Positions 7,408-16,757 are shown, counted from the first letter of the stretch. The stretch is 51,837 nt of DNA from Paenibacillus sp. Soil766 (GCF_001428105.1 NZ_LMSJ01000004.1:42-51878), one strand, 5' to 3'. Numbers and translations are program-made. The notes: generated from the letters alone by a model not told the origin.

Positions 7408-7817
7408 GAATACAGTGGTTTCTTTTTGTGGTCATCATGGTAATCATTCTAATATGTTTCGGGTGCGGAAAAGGCGAGGCTTCAGAGAAACCTAGGCTTA
7501 CAGTAAAGCAATTAGAAGAGTTCTATCCAGGTGACATTTCGAACGTTGATCATATTGAGATAAGAAGCGGTTCGACAGGAGCGCTTAAGATCGTTAATGA
7601 TAAACAACTGGTTCAAGAGTGGCTGGCCAAAGTTCGTCACATGAAGCTTACGCCGGACCCTAATCAAGAAGGTAGAGTAGGTTATTTATTCTATGTGGAT
7701 TTGTTCGAAGGACAAGAAAAGAAGCTCCGTTTTCTCCCTAACGAGATTGCAGGGAACTATTATGTGTACTCGGAGGAATTGGCGAGGGAGATAAGCGAGC
7801 TTGTTCAATCCAAGTAG
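7404..7817 (+). CDS. Small lipoprotein of unknown function
   Basis: 137 residues. A signal peptide of hydrophobic residues 5-19 ends in the lipobox CFGC (Cys21), so the mature protein should be lipid-anchored to the outer face of the membrane. The remainder has a compact alpha/beta pattern (VDHIEIRSGSTGALKIVNDKQ) seen in small Paenibacillus/Bacillus lipoproteins without assigned function. Its start overlaps the stop of a grpB remnant and no strong ribosome site precedes it; translation may be coupled to the remnant. Confidence 0.75.
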   Translation: MRIQWFLFVVIMVIILICFGCGKGEASEKPRLTVKQLEEFYPGDISNVDHIEIRSGSTGALKIVNDKQLVQEWLAKVRHMKLTPDPNQEGRVGYLFYVDLFEGQEKKLRFLPNEIAGNYYVYSEELAREISELVQSK

Positions 7818-7823
7818 TTTGGA

Positions 7824-7857
7824 TAAAAAAATGATCCCTACATACATAAGGATCATC
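7824..7857 (-). terminator. Terminator of the manganese catalase gene
   Basis: On the minus strand, ATGATCC and GGATCAT pair around an 11-12-nt loop and are followed by TTTTTT. It lies just past the catalase stop. Confidence 0.7.
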
Positions 7858-7870
7858 AGAACTATATGAG

Positions 7871-8773
7871 TTATGCGTTGATATTTCCAGCCATTTTGAG
7901 TCTCGCTGCGATTTGTTGGAAGTCTTCGGGCGAAATGCCAGGAGCAAATTCCTCATCGACAGCCGGCGCTTCAGCAATGGGGTAGCCTTGAGGCGTACCC
8001 GGGATGACTTCCAAGGCAGAGCCATCTTCGGGATGTGTACCTTTCCAAATCTGGCCAATTGTTGTGAAATCGCTGTCGCTCCATGTGTAAAGCTTAGTAT
8101 GAACACCTTTCTCTTCATACTTTCTGGTTTCATTAAACGACTTGTTGCTTAAGGAAGGAATGGGAACTAATTTGGTGACATTGACCCCAGTTGCAACTTC
8201 CAATGCTTTGGCGTAAGCCACAACATGAACGCCTCCGCGAACGAGGAGGTAACCAATTACAGCCCGTGCTGCAGGGTGGTCGGTCATTTCGTACACTTTC
8301 ATTTTATGGGTGCGTGCACCGCATTCTAAGAAGAAATTATGCAGTAAATCCTCTACCAAGTTGCCACTGTTAAACACATTCGCGCCTGTCCATGGATTAC
8401 CCATGGAATCAACCGGCATGGCCCCTTGTGCCCCTGCAAGAAAGTGATACGACAGACGAGCATCTTTGACGACTTCCAGCGGTGTCTGGTCGGGTTCCTT
8501 ATAGCTCGTTGAGCCTCTTAAACATTTATTGATCGCGTGGGAAACCAACTCTACGTGGCCCAGCTCTTCGGCCGTAATACTCATAATCAAATCGTAAAAG
8601 GGCCTTAGTTTTTCTTTCGAACGAAAATTAAAGGATTGATACAGATAATTGTTCAAAGTGGACATTTCACCGAATTTGCCACCTAACAATTCCTGTACAG
8701 CTGCTGCGGCATTAGGGTCAGGTTTCTCAATGTCAGGAATCTCAATCGAAATTTCATCCATTCGTTTAAACAT
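7871..8773 (-). CDS. Manganese catalase
   Basis: 300 residues from ATG 8773 (GAGGGAG upstream); an ATG 12 codons earlier has no good site. It breaks down hydrogen peroxide to water and oxygen with a dimanganese centre. The helical-bundle metal ligands are visible as the Glu of GEMSTLNNY, the E..H of AEELGHVELV, the Glu of FFLECGARTHK and the His of RGGVHVVAY. The C-terminal part (GTPQGYPIAEAP) matches the spore-coat CotJC/YjbJ-like and YdbD-like catalases in pattern. The length is normal. It stands alone with its own terminator. Confidence 0.95.
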   Translation of the reverse strand: MFKRMDEISIEIPDIEKPDPNAAAAVQELLGGKFGEMSTLNNYLYQSFNFRSKEKLRPFYDLIMSITAEELGHVELVSHAINKCLRGSTSYKEPDQTPLEVVKDARLSYHFLAGAQGAMPVDSMGNPWTGANVFNSGNLVEDLLHNFFLECGARTHKMKVYEMTDHPAARAVIGYLLVRGGVHVVAYAKALEVATGVNVTKLVPIPSLSNKSFNETRKYEEKGVHTKLYTWSDSDFTTIGQIWKGTHPEDGSALEVIPGTPQGYPIAEAPAVDEEFAPGISPEDFQQIAARLKMAGNINA

Positions 8774-8878
8774 GGCTTCAACTCCCTCAGAATTTTCACT
8801 CCTGTACATTGTTTACCTTAAGCTCTATAACTAACCATGCCGCAAGATTAAAAATGTGAAATACGAGGCGTTTAGCTC

Positions 8879-9001
8879 CTAGGTGCTCACAGCGATGGAA
8901 ACACCAATAACGCAAACCGCAGCACCGATCCAATCGTACGGATCCGGTGTTTTTTTGTCGATGAGTCAGCCCCATAATAAGGCTAGAACATTGAAGACTT
9001 C
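8879..9001 (-). pseudogene. YnfA/UPF0060-family membrane protein remnant
   Basis: Reading the minus strand, EVFNVLALLWG, an in-frame TGA (8966-8968) where the family has Trp, LIDKK, then TPDPYDWIGAAVCVIGVSI and a stop near 8879. This is the last transmembrane helices of a UPF0060 (YnfA) protein, a small four-helix membrane protein of about 110 residues. The N-terminal two thirds are missing; the upstream sequence now belongs to the leader of the divergent lipoprotein gene. No function is expected. Confidence 0.7.
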
Positions 9002-9081
9002 CAATGGCAACTTTCCGTCAGTACTCTACGTCTAATGAATATGGGAAAAATTATAAAATCGAACAAGGATTGGTGGGTGTG

Positions 9082-10878
9082 ATGGTCAGATTATGTTGTT
9101 TTGGATTTCTTGTATCCGCCATGCTGCTGCTGAACGCGTGTGAAGACAATAACAAAGGTTCTGCCGTACCCGTATCACCACAAGCAACTTCTCCGGAAGC
9201 AACGTCGATCCTTACCACGGCGCCTGTCGCAACTGTTGAATCCTCGACTCGGATTAAGCTTCAAAGTCTCAATTTCGCTGAACACAACAGCGCTGGGGGC
9301 AGGATATTGAAAGAATGGAAAGCAGTAGATGTACCTCAGGCACCTTTCCAGGTTATGTATCAGTTAGAGGATGTCGGTGTGAACGCGACTTTTGCCAACT
9401 TGAGCGAAGAGGAACGAAAGCAATTAACGGATCGTATTCGTGTTGATGGGAATGTAGAATGGAAGGTCACGGAAAGCACGAATGCTACGAATCAGATAAA
9501 TATTCAATTTCATCATGCGAGTACCTCGTTTGTTCTCTACGTAGGGGATTTGCCTGCCGTGACGTTTATACGGAAGGAGCCTGTGAGTTTGGCCTTCAGC
9601 CCGAGCGCAGATCGCGATGTCCCGCACCTGATACTGTGGGCTCAGGAATATGCACCTAGACTACTGATTCCGGAGAGAGAAAGCTCGGTGGAGTTAGTCT
9701 TCTCCGTAGAAATGCGTGGAGACTTACCGACGAGCATGGGAGGTGTGCCGGTAGCAGCTAAATGGGTAGATGCCAAACATCTCTTGGTCCAACTAGACAA
9801 TATGAGGGCTGGTGAGAATGGAAAGCAGGAGCTGTATCTGCGAATGGATAACTTGAGGGACGTAAGCGGCAATCGCTTGGGTGTGGGCCGCGAGAGTCTC
9901 TTGGTGCAACATGTGCCGCCAACTACATGGCATTACGTCCAGTCAGGTGAGATCGCTGGGGGAGGTCCGAGGGATCCATTCTACGATCAATTGGTTGTAT
10001 CTAACGATAAACAAAGCTATGTAGGAGTTGTTCGCCTTGGCGGGTCCATGGGAGATGGGGACGGAACCAGTTACGCTTTTATTTTGGAGCAAAAAGGGAA
10101 GGCACCTGTTGTCATCGAGAATGTGTTCTATTCCACGATAGAACCGGATAACCAGCCCATCCATTGGATGGATGACAAAACTCTCATCTATGCGTCCTAC
10201 TATGGTGTCTATGCCTATGATATTGAAAAACGTGAGAAACGCACTCTTCATGAGGCGGATCCTCAAGAGGCTCATAATATCAATTACGCTTCGTATGATA
10301 GGGCGAGAGGATTGCTTCACCTTTTAACCTATGAGAACCGACATGAAACGAGTCAACTGGAACGACTCACGTTCTCGTCAGGAGATCCCATGCCCCAAAG
10401 AACGCAAGCGTACACAACAACCGTTCTCATAGCCAAATACACCGAATTGGATATGACGATTACCCCGACGCCGGATGGGACGTATTGGACACGAATACAA
10501 AATTCCATACCTTACACGGATTACGAGAGCAATTCAGGGGCAAAGTTTACCGCCAAAGGAATTGTTCGACTCGTCACGGAGCAAGGCGTCTACCTACAGC
10601 AGTTTGAAAAAGGGGAGTTTCAGCTGGAACCCTTAGGGTGGACATTATGGCAACCAGGCCAAACCGCCAAGAAGATCGCTTCGCTGTCAGTGGATAGTTA
10701 TATCTTCGCTAGTGGAACGGATTTAGTGTCGAAGCAGGATGATAGGTATGTTATTTATGATCTTCCACGCAATAAATGGGTACCATGGCAGCCGGCAAAT
10801 GGGGAGAAAACAGCCGAGCCTGTACGGGGTAAAGATGGATTGTACCGCTCGAGTGTGGAACCAATCGTGAAACAATAA
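9082..10878 (+). CDS. Large lipoprotein with Ig-like (Big_5-type) and propeller-like regions
   Basis: 598 residues from ATG 9082. The start is chosen because it gives a clean signal peptide with lipobox LNAC and has GGTGGGTG just upstream; the 26 codons before it (back to 9004) run into the ynfA remnant. After a Ser/Thr/Pro-rich linker a beta-rich region follows, with an Ig-like segment (VELVFSVEMRG... DNLRDVSGNRLG) like bacterial Big_5 domains. The C-terminal half has repeated Trp/Asp/Tyr-rich strands (HWMDDKTLIYASYYGVYAYD) that could form a beta-propeller. The function is unknown; it should be anchored on the cell surface. The next gene follows after only 18 bp. Confidence 0.75.
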   Translation: MVRLCCFGFLVSAMLLLNACEDNNKGSAVPVSPQATSPEATSILTTAPVATVESSTRIKLQSLNFAEHNSAGGRILKEWKAVDVPQAPFQVMYQLEDVGVNATFANLSEEERKQLTDRIRVDGNVEWKVTESTNATNQINIQFHHASTSFVLYVGDLPAVTFIRKEPVSLAFSPSADRDVPHLILWAQEYAPRLLIPERESSVELVFSVEMRGDLPTSMGGVPVAAKWVDAKHLLVQLDNMRAGENGKQELYLRMDNLRDVSGNRLGVGRESLLVQHVPPTTWHYVQSGEIAGGGPRDPFYDQLVVSNDKQSYVGVVRLGGSMGDGDGTSYAFILEQKGKAPVVIENVFYSTIEPDNQPIHWMDDKTLIYASYYGVYAYDIEKREKRTLHEADPQEAHNINYASYDRARGLLHLLTYENRHETSQLERLTFSSGDPMPQRTQAYTTTVLIAKYTELDMTITPTPDGTYWTRIQNSIPYTDYESNSGAKFTAKGIVRLVTEQGVYLQQFEKGEFQLEPLGWTLWQPGQTAKKIASLSVDSYIFASGTDLVSKQDDRYVIYDLPRNKWVPWQPANGEKTAEPVRGKDGLYRSSVEPIVKQ

Positions 10879-10896
10879 ACGAGGGGGGAATCGTCA

Positions 10897-11595
10897 CTGT
10901 TTAATCGACTGTATCGTACACTGTTAGGCATCATCATCATGGGCGGATTCACTTTTTTTATGTATCTGATCGTTGAATCTATTATCTTCGAGAGAGAACG
11001 CGAAATCGCGGTGACGATCTCCCCGTTGAACGAGCATGACTATGGCGAGCACTGGCAAGAGATGGCAAGCAAGCTGGAAATAGAGGATGAACTAGCGAAA
11101 CTTGAAGATTTTCATTTGTTTTATAACCAGCAGGGGGACGTTCAGAAGCTATCGTACGAAGTTGTTGGGCGGCGTAGTAAGGATGATTTTATTTATTATT
11201 ATGTTGATTATGACCTTGCAGCTAGCAAAGCACTTGTCAAAAAGCAAAGGATTGAGGGGCCATGGATTCAATATAATCGTTCGATTGCAGTAAATTATTT
11301 TTTTGAACGATTGGATGAAATGGATTTGACGGTCATTAAACCTAACAATAACGACCCGATACGACAAATGAGGATCCAGGAGAATGGCGGTCGTATAAAT
11401 TATGCTATGAAAGGCACGTTGAAATACCGTATAGACAAGGGCCAAATCCGAGAAATCTCGGATGCGCAGCTTCCCGTTGAAGGGTATTGGCTAACTGTAT
11501 GTGGTATGTCGGTGGATGCTGCACCTGATTTCGTTGCATCATGTGAGGATCGGGTCGATTATGTATTGGATGCTCGTACGAGCGATACGAAGTAA
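10897..11595 (+). CDS. Membrane-anchored protein of unknown function, probable CTG start
   Basis: The frame is open upstream of ATG 10939. A strong GAGGGGGGA site (10881-10889) lies 7 nt before CTG 10897, which would begin a normal anchor (FNRLYRTLLGIIIMGGFTFF). ATG 10939 has no ribosome site and falls inside the hydrophobic helix. With the CTG start the protein has 232 residues: a short basic N-terminus, one membrane helix (about 8-28) and a soluble domain rich in beta strands. It follows the large lipoprotein gene by 18 bp, so the two likely act together at the cell surface. No family is recognised. Confidence 0.65.
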   Translation: MFNRLYRTLLGIIIMGGFTFFMYLIVESIIFEREREIAVTISPLNEHDYGEHWQEMASKLEIEDELAKLEDFHLFYNQQGDVQKLSYEVVGRRSKDDFIYYYVDYDLAASKALVKKQRIEGPWIQYNRSIAVNYFFERLDEMDLTVIKPNNNDPIRQMRIQENGGRINYAMKGTLKYRIDKGQIREISDAQLPVEGYWLTVCGMSVDAAPDFVASCEDRVDYVLDARTSDTK

Positions 11596-11599
11596 AAGG

Positions 11600-11624
11600 A
11601 GGCTGCCGATCGGCAGCCTTTTTC
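11600..11624 (+). terminator. Intrinsic terminator
   Basis: Perfect palindrome AGGCTGCCGATCGGCAGCCT followed by TTTTT, just after the membrane-protein stop. Confidence 0.92.
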
Positions 11625-11788
11625 ATCGAAAGAAATAGATGAATTTTGAATGCATTCTTTTATTTCTTTACAACTTGGGCATAATATCCAGAAAAAGGTG
11701 CAATTATTTACTTTCATGGGAAGTGATTGTATCTAGCGAATTATCATATTTGACACTTTTGTGTAATAAAGCGTAGTTTACGCAACTA

Positions 11789-11817
11789 TTGACGGTTAGA
11801 TTTGGATTAACTTTAAT
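11789..11817 (+). promoter_or_regulatory. Putative sigma-A promoter of the squalene/phytoene-synthase-like gene
   Basis: TTGACG (11789-11794), a 17-bp spacer and TTTAAT (11812-11817). It places the transcription start around 11825, which rules out ATG 11823 as a translated start of the next gene. Confidence 0.5.
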
Positions 11818-11888
11818 AAAGTATGTTATCATTAGGTATCATACACAATTTTAAGTTAAAGGCAAGTTTATACTTGGAGGTAATTACC

Positions 11889-12695
11889 ATTAATACCGAT
11901 ACTCTGAATGATGCAATGAAGATGTTGAAGCAAACGAGCCGAACTTTTTATATACCGATTAGCAACTTGGATTTCGGATTAAAAGAGGCTGTTACATCTG
12001 CCTATTTATGTATGCGGGCCATCGATGAAATCGAGGATCATGAGGAACTCGCTGACCCTTTGAAAATAGAGCTTTTGTCTGGGGTATATGAAGCTTTCCA
12101 GTCCTCAGATATTATCGGTTCGATACAAAACTTGCTTGCACCTCATAAAGCGGCTTTACCGGAAGTTTCGATGCGACTGGATGAATGGTTGATACTCTGT
12201 CCACCAACGGCAATGCCAATCATCAAGCAGTATATTGCTAAGATGTCATTGGAAATGTCCGAATGGGTTGAGAATGGCTGGAACATTCATACGGAAGAAG
12301 ATTTGGATCGCTATACCTATAGCGTCGCTGGAATGGTTGGCGAGATGCTGTCCGAACTGTGGCTATGGCACGATGGGACGCAGTCTGATCGCGATAAGGC
12401 TATTGCTTTTGGAAGAGGACTTCAAGCGGTAAATATTCTCCGCAATAAATTGGAGGATGCGAATCGCGGCGTAAACTTCTTCCCGGATGGTTGGGGATTC
12501 AAAGAGATGCAGCAATACACGCGTCGCAATTTGCAACTGGCAGATAGTTATATCGCAGACTTGAAGCAGGGGCCAGCCTTGAAATTTTGCAAAGTGCCAT
12601 TAGCACTAGCGCATGCTACGGTAAATCTACTAGCTGCTGGGGGGAACAAGTTGACGAGGGATGCAGTTCTCAAAATTGTGAGTAAAGTGACGTAG
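11889..12695 (+). CDS. Squalene/phytoene synthase family protein (YisP-like), probable ATT start
   Basis: 268 residues if started at ATT 11889, which has GGAGG 8 nt upstream; ATG 11823 would lie on top of the promoter. Head-to-head prenyl synthase fold: SRTFYIPI near the N-terminus, the first acid motif AIDEIED, YTYSVAG, and a second motif NILRNKLEDANRG. In canonical enzymes the second motif starts with Asp (DxxxD); here that first Asp is Asn. Related Bacillus proteins (YisP) are reported to act on farnesyl diphosphate without making squalene, so this may be a prenyl-diphosphate phosphatase or an altered synthase. No other terpenoid genes are near. Confidence 0.8.
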   Translation: MNTDTLNDAMKMLKQTSRTFYIPISNLDFGLKEAVTSAYLCMRAIDEIEDHEELADPLKIELLSGVYEAFQSSDIIGSIQNLLAPHKAALPEVSMRLDEWLILCPPTAMPIIKQYIAKMSLEMSEWVENGWNIHTEEDLDRYTYSVAGMVGEMLSELWLWHDGTQSDRDKAIAFGRGLQAVNILRNKLEDANRGVNFFPDGWGFKEMQQYTRRNLQLADSYIADLKQGPALKFCKVPLALAHATVNLLAAGGNKLTRDAVLKIVSKVT

Positions 12696-12718
12696 ATCAG
12701 TGAGATACATAGAGGAGG

Positions 12719-12755
12719 AGAGGCCTGCAGCGGTGCTGTGGGCTTCTTTTTCGTT
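12719..12755 (+). terminator. Terminator after the prenyl-synthase-like gene
   Basis: GAGGCCTGCAGC pairs with GCTGTGGGCTTC (some G-T pairs) around a 3-nt loop, followed by a T run (TTCTTTTTCG). Confidence 0.7.
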
Positions 12756-12881
12756 TTGGCAAGTTAAGGCACTTCTAGGTAACACAGGAAGACTTCTAAA
12801 AGAGGCTGGTCCACTGTCGATTCGTGTTAGATGTATAAACTACAGCTAATACGTTCGAATTTGACGTAATTTTAACGAAAA

Positions 12882-12930
12882 AAGAGGCTGTTTCATAAAG
12901 TCGAATTGACTTTTGAGACAGCCTCTTATC
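12882..12930. terminator. Large (bidirectional) terminator hairpin after the BceB-like gene
   Basis: AAGAGGCTGTTTCATAAAGTC pairs with a near-complementary arm ending GACAGCCTCTT; A run on one side and T-rich on the other. A related hairpin (same GGCTGTCTCAAAAG core) occurs at 28543-28590, so this is a repeated terminator type in this genome. Confidence 0.8.
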
Positions 12931-12953
12931 TAAGATCGAACTTCTCTTACACC

Positions 12954-14894
12954 TTACAATGCCCTCTTAATCACCTTCCGATAATGCTGCACAGACAGCA
13001 CCCCGAACACAGAGTAGAGTGCCGTGTACAGACCCATCACGATCATCATCGGCGTCCACAGCTCGGTTCCGAAGAAGAACCAGCCTGACTGGATTGCGAA
13101 GTAACTATGAACGAGCCCGACAATTAATGGGATACCGAAATTGAAAAGTTGTTTAACCTGAATCCCTTTTAGCAGATCGCTTTGGGTAAAACCGAGTTTG
13201 CGTAGAATGGTATACGATGATTTCTCATCTTCGCTCTCATCCATTTGCTTGAAATAAAGAATGCAGCCTGAAGTGATTAGGAAGGTGAGCCCGAGGAAAC
13301 CGACAATGAACATCATCAAGCCCATGCGATTTTTCGATTCACTAGCCATATCTTGGCGAGAGTCACGGGTATCTCGATCTTCCCATTTTAGGTCATGGAA
13401 GAGTTGATTGGCTTTCTCAAGTTGCTTCTCATCCACGATATCCATACCGAAATATAGGGATGATGTTCCTTGAATCTCAGGGTCGAGATCTTGCTTAATC
13501 CGCTGAAAAATGGAATCGTCTACGACGGCAACAGGCAGGCTGCTGAAGGAGAAGCGCCTCGAAATGTAGGATTGTTCCTCAATGCCGATATAGGTTAGTG
13601 GAATAGTGGCATTAAGGGTGATCAGCTGGGCTTGGCTGTTCGGTTTGAATTGAAGAAATTTCTGCATTTCATCGTTAGCCCCGGTGAAAAAGGTTTGGTC
13701 CGCAGCCAAATCCATGCCTATCGAGGTATCGTTAATAACAGCCATTCGATTGACATCTGGGCCTACATACAGTTCATTTTTCGTTTCCATCACTTGGCTA
13801 AGATCAGCTTTAATTTGAATAACCTCAATTGTTGTATCACGGTGTTTAATGCCATCCTTGTCTAAGGCTTGCGTAAAACTCTCCGCATAATGACGTTCCG
13901 TCACGGAGAAGTGAGCAGGCAAGTTCCTTTCAGCCGTTTTTTCAACTGAATAGTACGTAATATAACTTAAGGACAGCAAGCCAATCGCTAAGGCGGATAC
14001 CGTTGTGATGACCATCAATAGCAAGGCGTTGGATTTCATCCGATACATGATAGAAGCGAGGGAAAGTACCTCTTGTACGTTCAAATAGCCATTCTTCCGC
14101 TTACGAACCCCATTTAAAATCAAGCGGACAGATCCTTTATAGAACAAATAAGTACCGATGATTACAGAAGCAAGAATGAATAGCATGCTGCTCAATAATC
14201 CGGTTGCTGTCGTAATACTTCCTGAAAACAACTTAGAAGATACAAAGTAGCCCAATAAAACGAGACAGAGCCCAATGAATCCAAGGATCGCTTCTGTCTT
14301 CGACATTTGCTTCACTTTGGCTTCGGTGGAGGTTGCAACACGGAACAGTGAAAGAATCGTCTGTCTTTGGATAAACAAATAATTGACCAGCAGGATTAAT
14401 AAGTAAACGGCACTAAAAACGACAATGGTTTGAATAAATGCTTGGGCCGAAAAGTGCAGCGTTGCGTTCGCCTTAACCCCTGTAATTTGCAATAAGATCA
14501 TGAGAATGAGCTTTGACACGGAGAATCCGATAAACGTGCCAACGACTAGCGAACCGAAGTAAAGGATGAAATTCTCAGTACTTAGGATGCGAAATATTTT
14601 CCCCTTCGTCATGCCGATGAGCTGCAGAAGACCGATTTCTTTACTGCGTCTTTTCACAAAAATGTTATTCGCATATAAATTGAAGATAGCAACAATGGCG
14701 ACAAGCAGGATCGAGGCAGACTTCAGCGCAGCAGCGCCTTTAATCGTCCCCTTGGCTGCGTCTAGTGCAGGGTCATACTGCAATGTGACAAAAGCGAAGT
14801 AAAGCGCAACGCTAAACATTAAAGCAAATACATAAAGGTAGTAGTGCTTAATATTGGCTTTCAGATTTTGGAAGATAAGCTGATTAATACTCAT
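12954..14894 (-). CDS. BceB-like ABC transporter permease (antimicrobial peptide resistance)
   Basis: 646 residues from ATG 14894 ([12 protein letters not shown]), the same length as B. subtilis BceB; five extra upstream codons are possible. FtsX-type permease: an N-terminal helix ([18 protein letters not shown]), further helices in the first half, a soluble extracellular domain of about 200 residues in the middle, and C-terminal helices. In the family it works with the ATPase to release peptide antibiotics such as bacitracin from their lipid targets, and it acts as the sensor for the BceS-type kinase. The gene start overlaps the end of the ATPase gene. Downstream is a large terminator. Confidence 0.93.
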   Translation of the reverse strand: MSINQLIFQNLKANIKHYYLYVFALMFSVALYFAFVTLQYDPALDAAKGTIKGAAALKSASILLVAIVAIFNLYANNIFVKRRSKEIGLLQLIGMTKGKIFRILSTENFILYFGSLVVGTFIGFSVSKLILMILLQITGVKANATLHFSAQAFIQTIVVFSAVYLLILLVNYLFIQRQTILSLFRVATSTEAKVKQMSKTEAILGFIGLCLVLLGYFVSSKLFSGSITTATGLLSSMLFILASVIIGTYLFYKGSVRLILNGVRKRKNGYLNVQEVLSLASIMYRMKSNALLLMVITTVSALAIGLLSLSYITYYSVEKTAERNLPAHFSVTERHYAESFTQALDKDGIKHRDTTIEVIQIKADLSQVMETKNELYVGPDVNRMAVINDTSIGMDLAADQTFFTGANDEMQKFLQFKPNSQAQLITLNATIPLTYIGIEEQSYISRRFSFSSLPVAVVDDSIFQRIKQDLDPEIQGTSSLYFGMDIVDEKQLEKANQLFHDLKWEDRDTRDSRQDMASESKNRMGLMMFIVGFLGLTFLITSGCILYFKQMDESEDEKSSYTILRKLGFTQSDLLKGIQVKQLFNFGIPLIVGLVHSYFAIQSGWFFFGTELWTPMMIVMGLYTALYSVFGVLSVQHYRKVIKRAL

Positions 14895-15645
14895 TGTGCA
14901 CACCGCCAAGAACGCCTTGGGTCTTCATAATGTCTTGAAAGAAGGCTTGTCTCGTTTCTTGCCCTTTATAGATCTGGGAGTAAATCTGCCCGTCTTTAAT
15001 GAAGATCACCCTAGAGCTGTAGCTGGCAGCAACGGGGTCATGTGTGACCATCACAATGCTCGCTTGGCGACTTACATTCATTTCACTGAGCTTATTTAGC
15101 AAATCTGAGGCAGATTTGGAATCGAGTGCACCCGTAGGTTCATCCGCGAAAATAATATCAGGATCATGAATAAACGCTCTAGCAGCTGACGTTCGCTGTT
15201 TCTGTCCACCGGATATTTCGTTCGGATATTTATCCTTTAACTCATAGATGCCGAGCTCAGTCGCAAGGTCATGAAACCGCTGATTAGCTTCAATCTTGGA
15301 CATCTTCGTAATTGATAACGGGAGCAGGATGTTTTCTTTCACAGTTAGCGTATCCAGCAAATTATAATCCTGAAAAATAAAGCCGAGATGATGCTTCCGG
15401 AACTCAGCCAATTGCTTCTCTTTCATGGTCGTCGTTTCTGCCTTGTTAATCTGAATAGAACCATGACTGACCTTGTCGATGGAGGAGAGTACGTTGAGCA
15501 ACGTTGTTTTCCCGGAACCCGAAGGGCCCATGATGCTGACGAACTCCCCTTTCTCAATGGAGATATCAAGGCCGCGAAGTACCTCTTGTTTGTTATGTTT
15601 ATTGCCGAAGCTTTTATGAATTTTAACGGCTTGTAAGATAGACAT
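14884..15645 (-). CDS. BceA-like ABC transporter ATP-binding protein
   Basis: 253 residues. Walker [11 protein letters not shown]-loop FQDYNLL, signature ISGGQKQR, Walker [14 protein letters not shown] and the switch His in VTHDP are all present, so the ATPase should be active. It is the partner of the FtsX-type permease that follows with a short overlap. The operon probably starts just upstream and is activated by the response regulator through the palindrome at 15729-15756. Confidence 0.95.
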   Translation of the reverse strand: MSILQAVKIHKSFGNKHNKQEVLRGLDISIEKGEFVSIMGPSGSGKTTLLNVLSSIDKVSHGSIQINKAETTTMKEKQLAEFRKHHLGFIFQDYNLLDTLTVKENILLPLSITKMSKIEANQRFHDLATELGIYELKDKYPNEISGGQKQRTSAARAFIHDPDIIFADEPTGALDSKSASDLLNKLSEMNVSRQASIVMVTHDPVAASYSSRVIFIKDGQIYSQIYKGQETRQAFFQDIMKTQGVLGGVHNEY

Positions 15646-15728
15646 GAATCACACACTCCTTTATACGATTAACTTTATTATAAAAAGCTAAGCCGCATTT
15701 ATCCTTCGATTGGACGAACAAAGTAGAA

Positions 15729-15756
15729 AGGCATGTGACATTATTGTCACATGCCT
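15729..15756 (-). promoter_or_regulatory. Palindrome upstream of bceA: probable response-regulator operator (also hairpin after bceS)
   Basis: AGGCATGTGACA and its inverted copy flank a 4-bp centre. The core TGACA-N4-TGTCA (15736-15749) fits the TNACA-N4-TGTNA type of site known for BceR-like regulators, about 90 bp before bceA. It overlaps the stop codon of the kinase gene. The T run after it on the minus strand is weak (CTTTCTACTTT), so operator is more likely than terminator, though it could serve both ends. Confidence 0.65.
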
Positions 15757-16757
15757 GTTATTCGCACGAGTTCGTTGGGCTGTGGGAAAGTGAGGGTGAA
15801 CGTACTTCCAACGTCGACCTCGGAGTGCACAGTGATTTGGACGTGCAACGTGTCAGCTGCTTTGCGGGCTAGATATAAGCCCATGCCCGTCGCGGCGCTG
15901 TCCTGATGCCAGGTCGTGGAGGTAAAGCCCTTATCGAAGATACGGGGAAGATCCTTGGGATCTATGCCGCGTCCAAAGTCCGTTACTTCTAGGACGGTAC
16001 GTTCCTGCGCGATGAAGCTCCTCACGATAATATCGGGTGAGAAACTGTCACTATATTTCACAGCATTCGTCAAGAGCTGACGCAAGATGAAAGCCAGCCA
16101 TTTGGCATCACTGAGGATTTGAGTGGCGTCCAATTGAACGTCAAATCCCATGCCTTTTTGAATACACCAAGATTGCAGGGATTTAATCTCCGAATAGAGG
16201 AGATCTTCGAGCTGTACCTTTTCGATATAGAGATCATTCTCAATTGAGGGAAGTCGCAGCTGATGAAGCTGTTGGTCCAGAAGATGATGAATCCGTAGCC
16301 ATTCAAAGGTGATGGAGGCTTTCGCCCTATCGTTATCCAAACGGCCAATCATCAAATGCATGGCGGTGAGAGGCGTCTTCACTTCATGAATCCAGGCTAA
16401 CAGTTCGTCTTTCTTTTGTTCTAGCGCTATTTGCTGCCGCGAGGCGGTCTGGGAAAGCTGCTCGGTTTGATTGACCAGGGCTGCTTCCATGATCTTCTCA
16501 AATGGACTTGCAGCGTCAGCAAAGGCGGATACATCAAAGCTGGTTTCCCAGTCTTTTAACCGCTTAATGAAGGGCGTCTCCTTGTGATAGCGGATGATCA
16601 GGAAGATGGTGAACAGGATCGTAGTTAAGAAAACAATATATAGAACGGATCGGAATGGAATCGAGTGGTCGAGATAGGCGATGAGCAGCAGGAGGGTTTG
16701 ACTGAATAGGAACATCCCAAGCCAACTTATTCGCTCTGTGAGATACGTTTTAATCAT
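15747..16757 (-). CDS. BceS-like intramembrane-sensing histidine kinase
   Basis: 336 residues from ATG 16757 (MIKTYLTERISW), the usual N-terminus of this group; eight more codons are open upstream. Two membrane helices with only a few residues outside, no sensor domain, then the phospho-accepting His in WIHEVKTPL, the N-box LLTNAVKYS, and ATP-lid glycines DFGRGID and TGMGLYL. Such kinases get their signal from the BceAB transporter rather than directly from the peptide. The gene start overlaps the end of the response-regulator gene. Confidence 0.93.
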   Translation of the reverse strand: MIKTYLTERISWLGMFLFSQTLLLLIAYLDHSIPFRSVLYIVFLTTILFTIFLIIRYHKETPFIKRLKDWETSFDVSAFADAASPFEKIMEAALVNQTEQLSQTASRQQIALEQKKDELLAWIHEVKTPLTAMHLMIGRLDNDRAKASITFEWLRIHHLLDQQLHQLRLPSIENDLYIEKVQLEDLLYSEIKSLQSWCIQKGMGFDVQLDATQILSDAKWLAFILRQLLTNAVKYSDSFSPDIIVRSFIAQERTVLEVTDFGRGIDPKDLPRIFDKGFTSTTWHQDSAATGMGLYLARKAADTLHVQITVHSEVDVGSTFTLTFPQPNELVRITGM

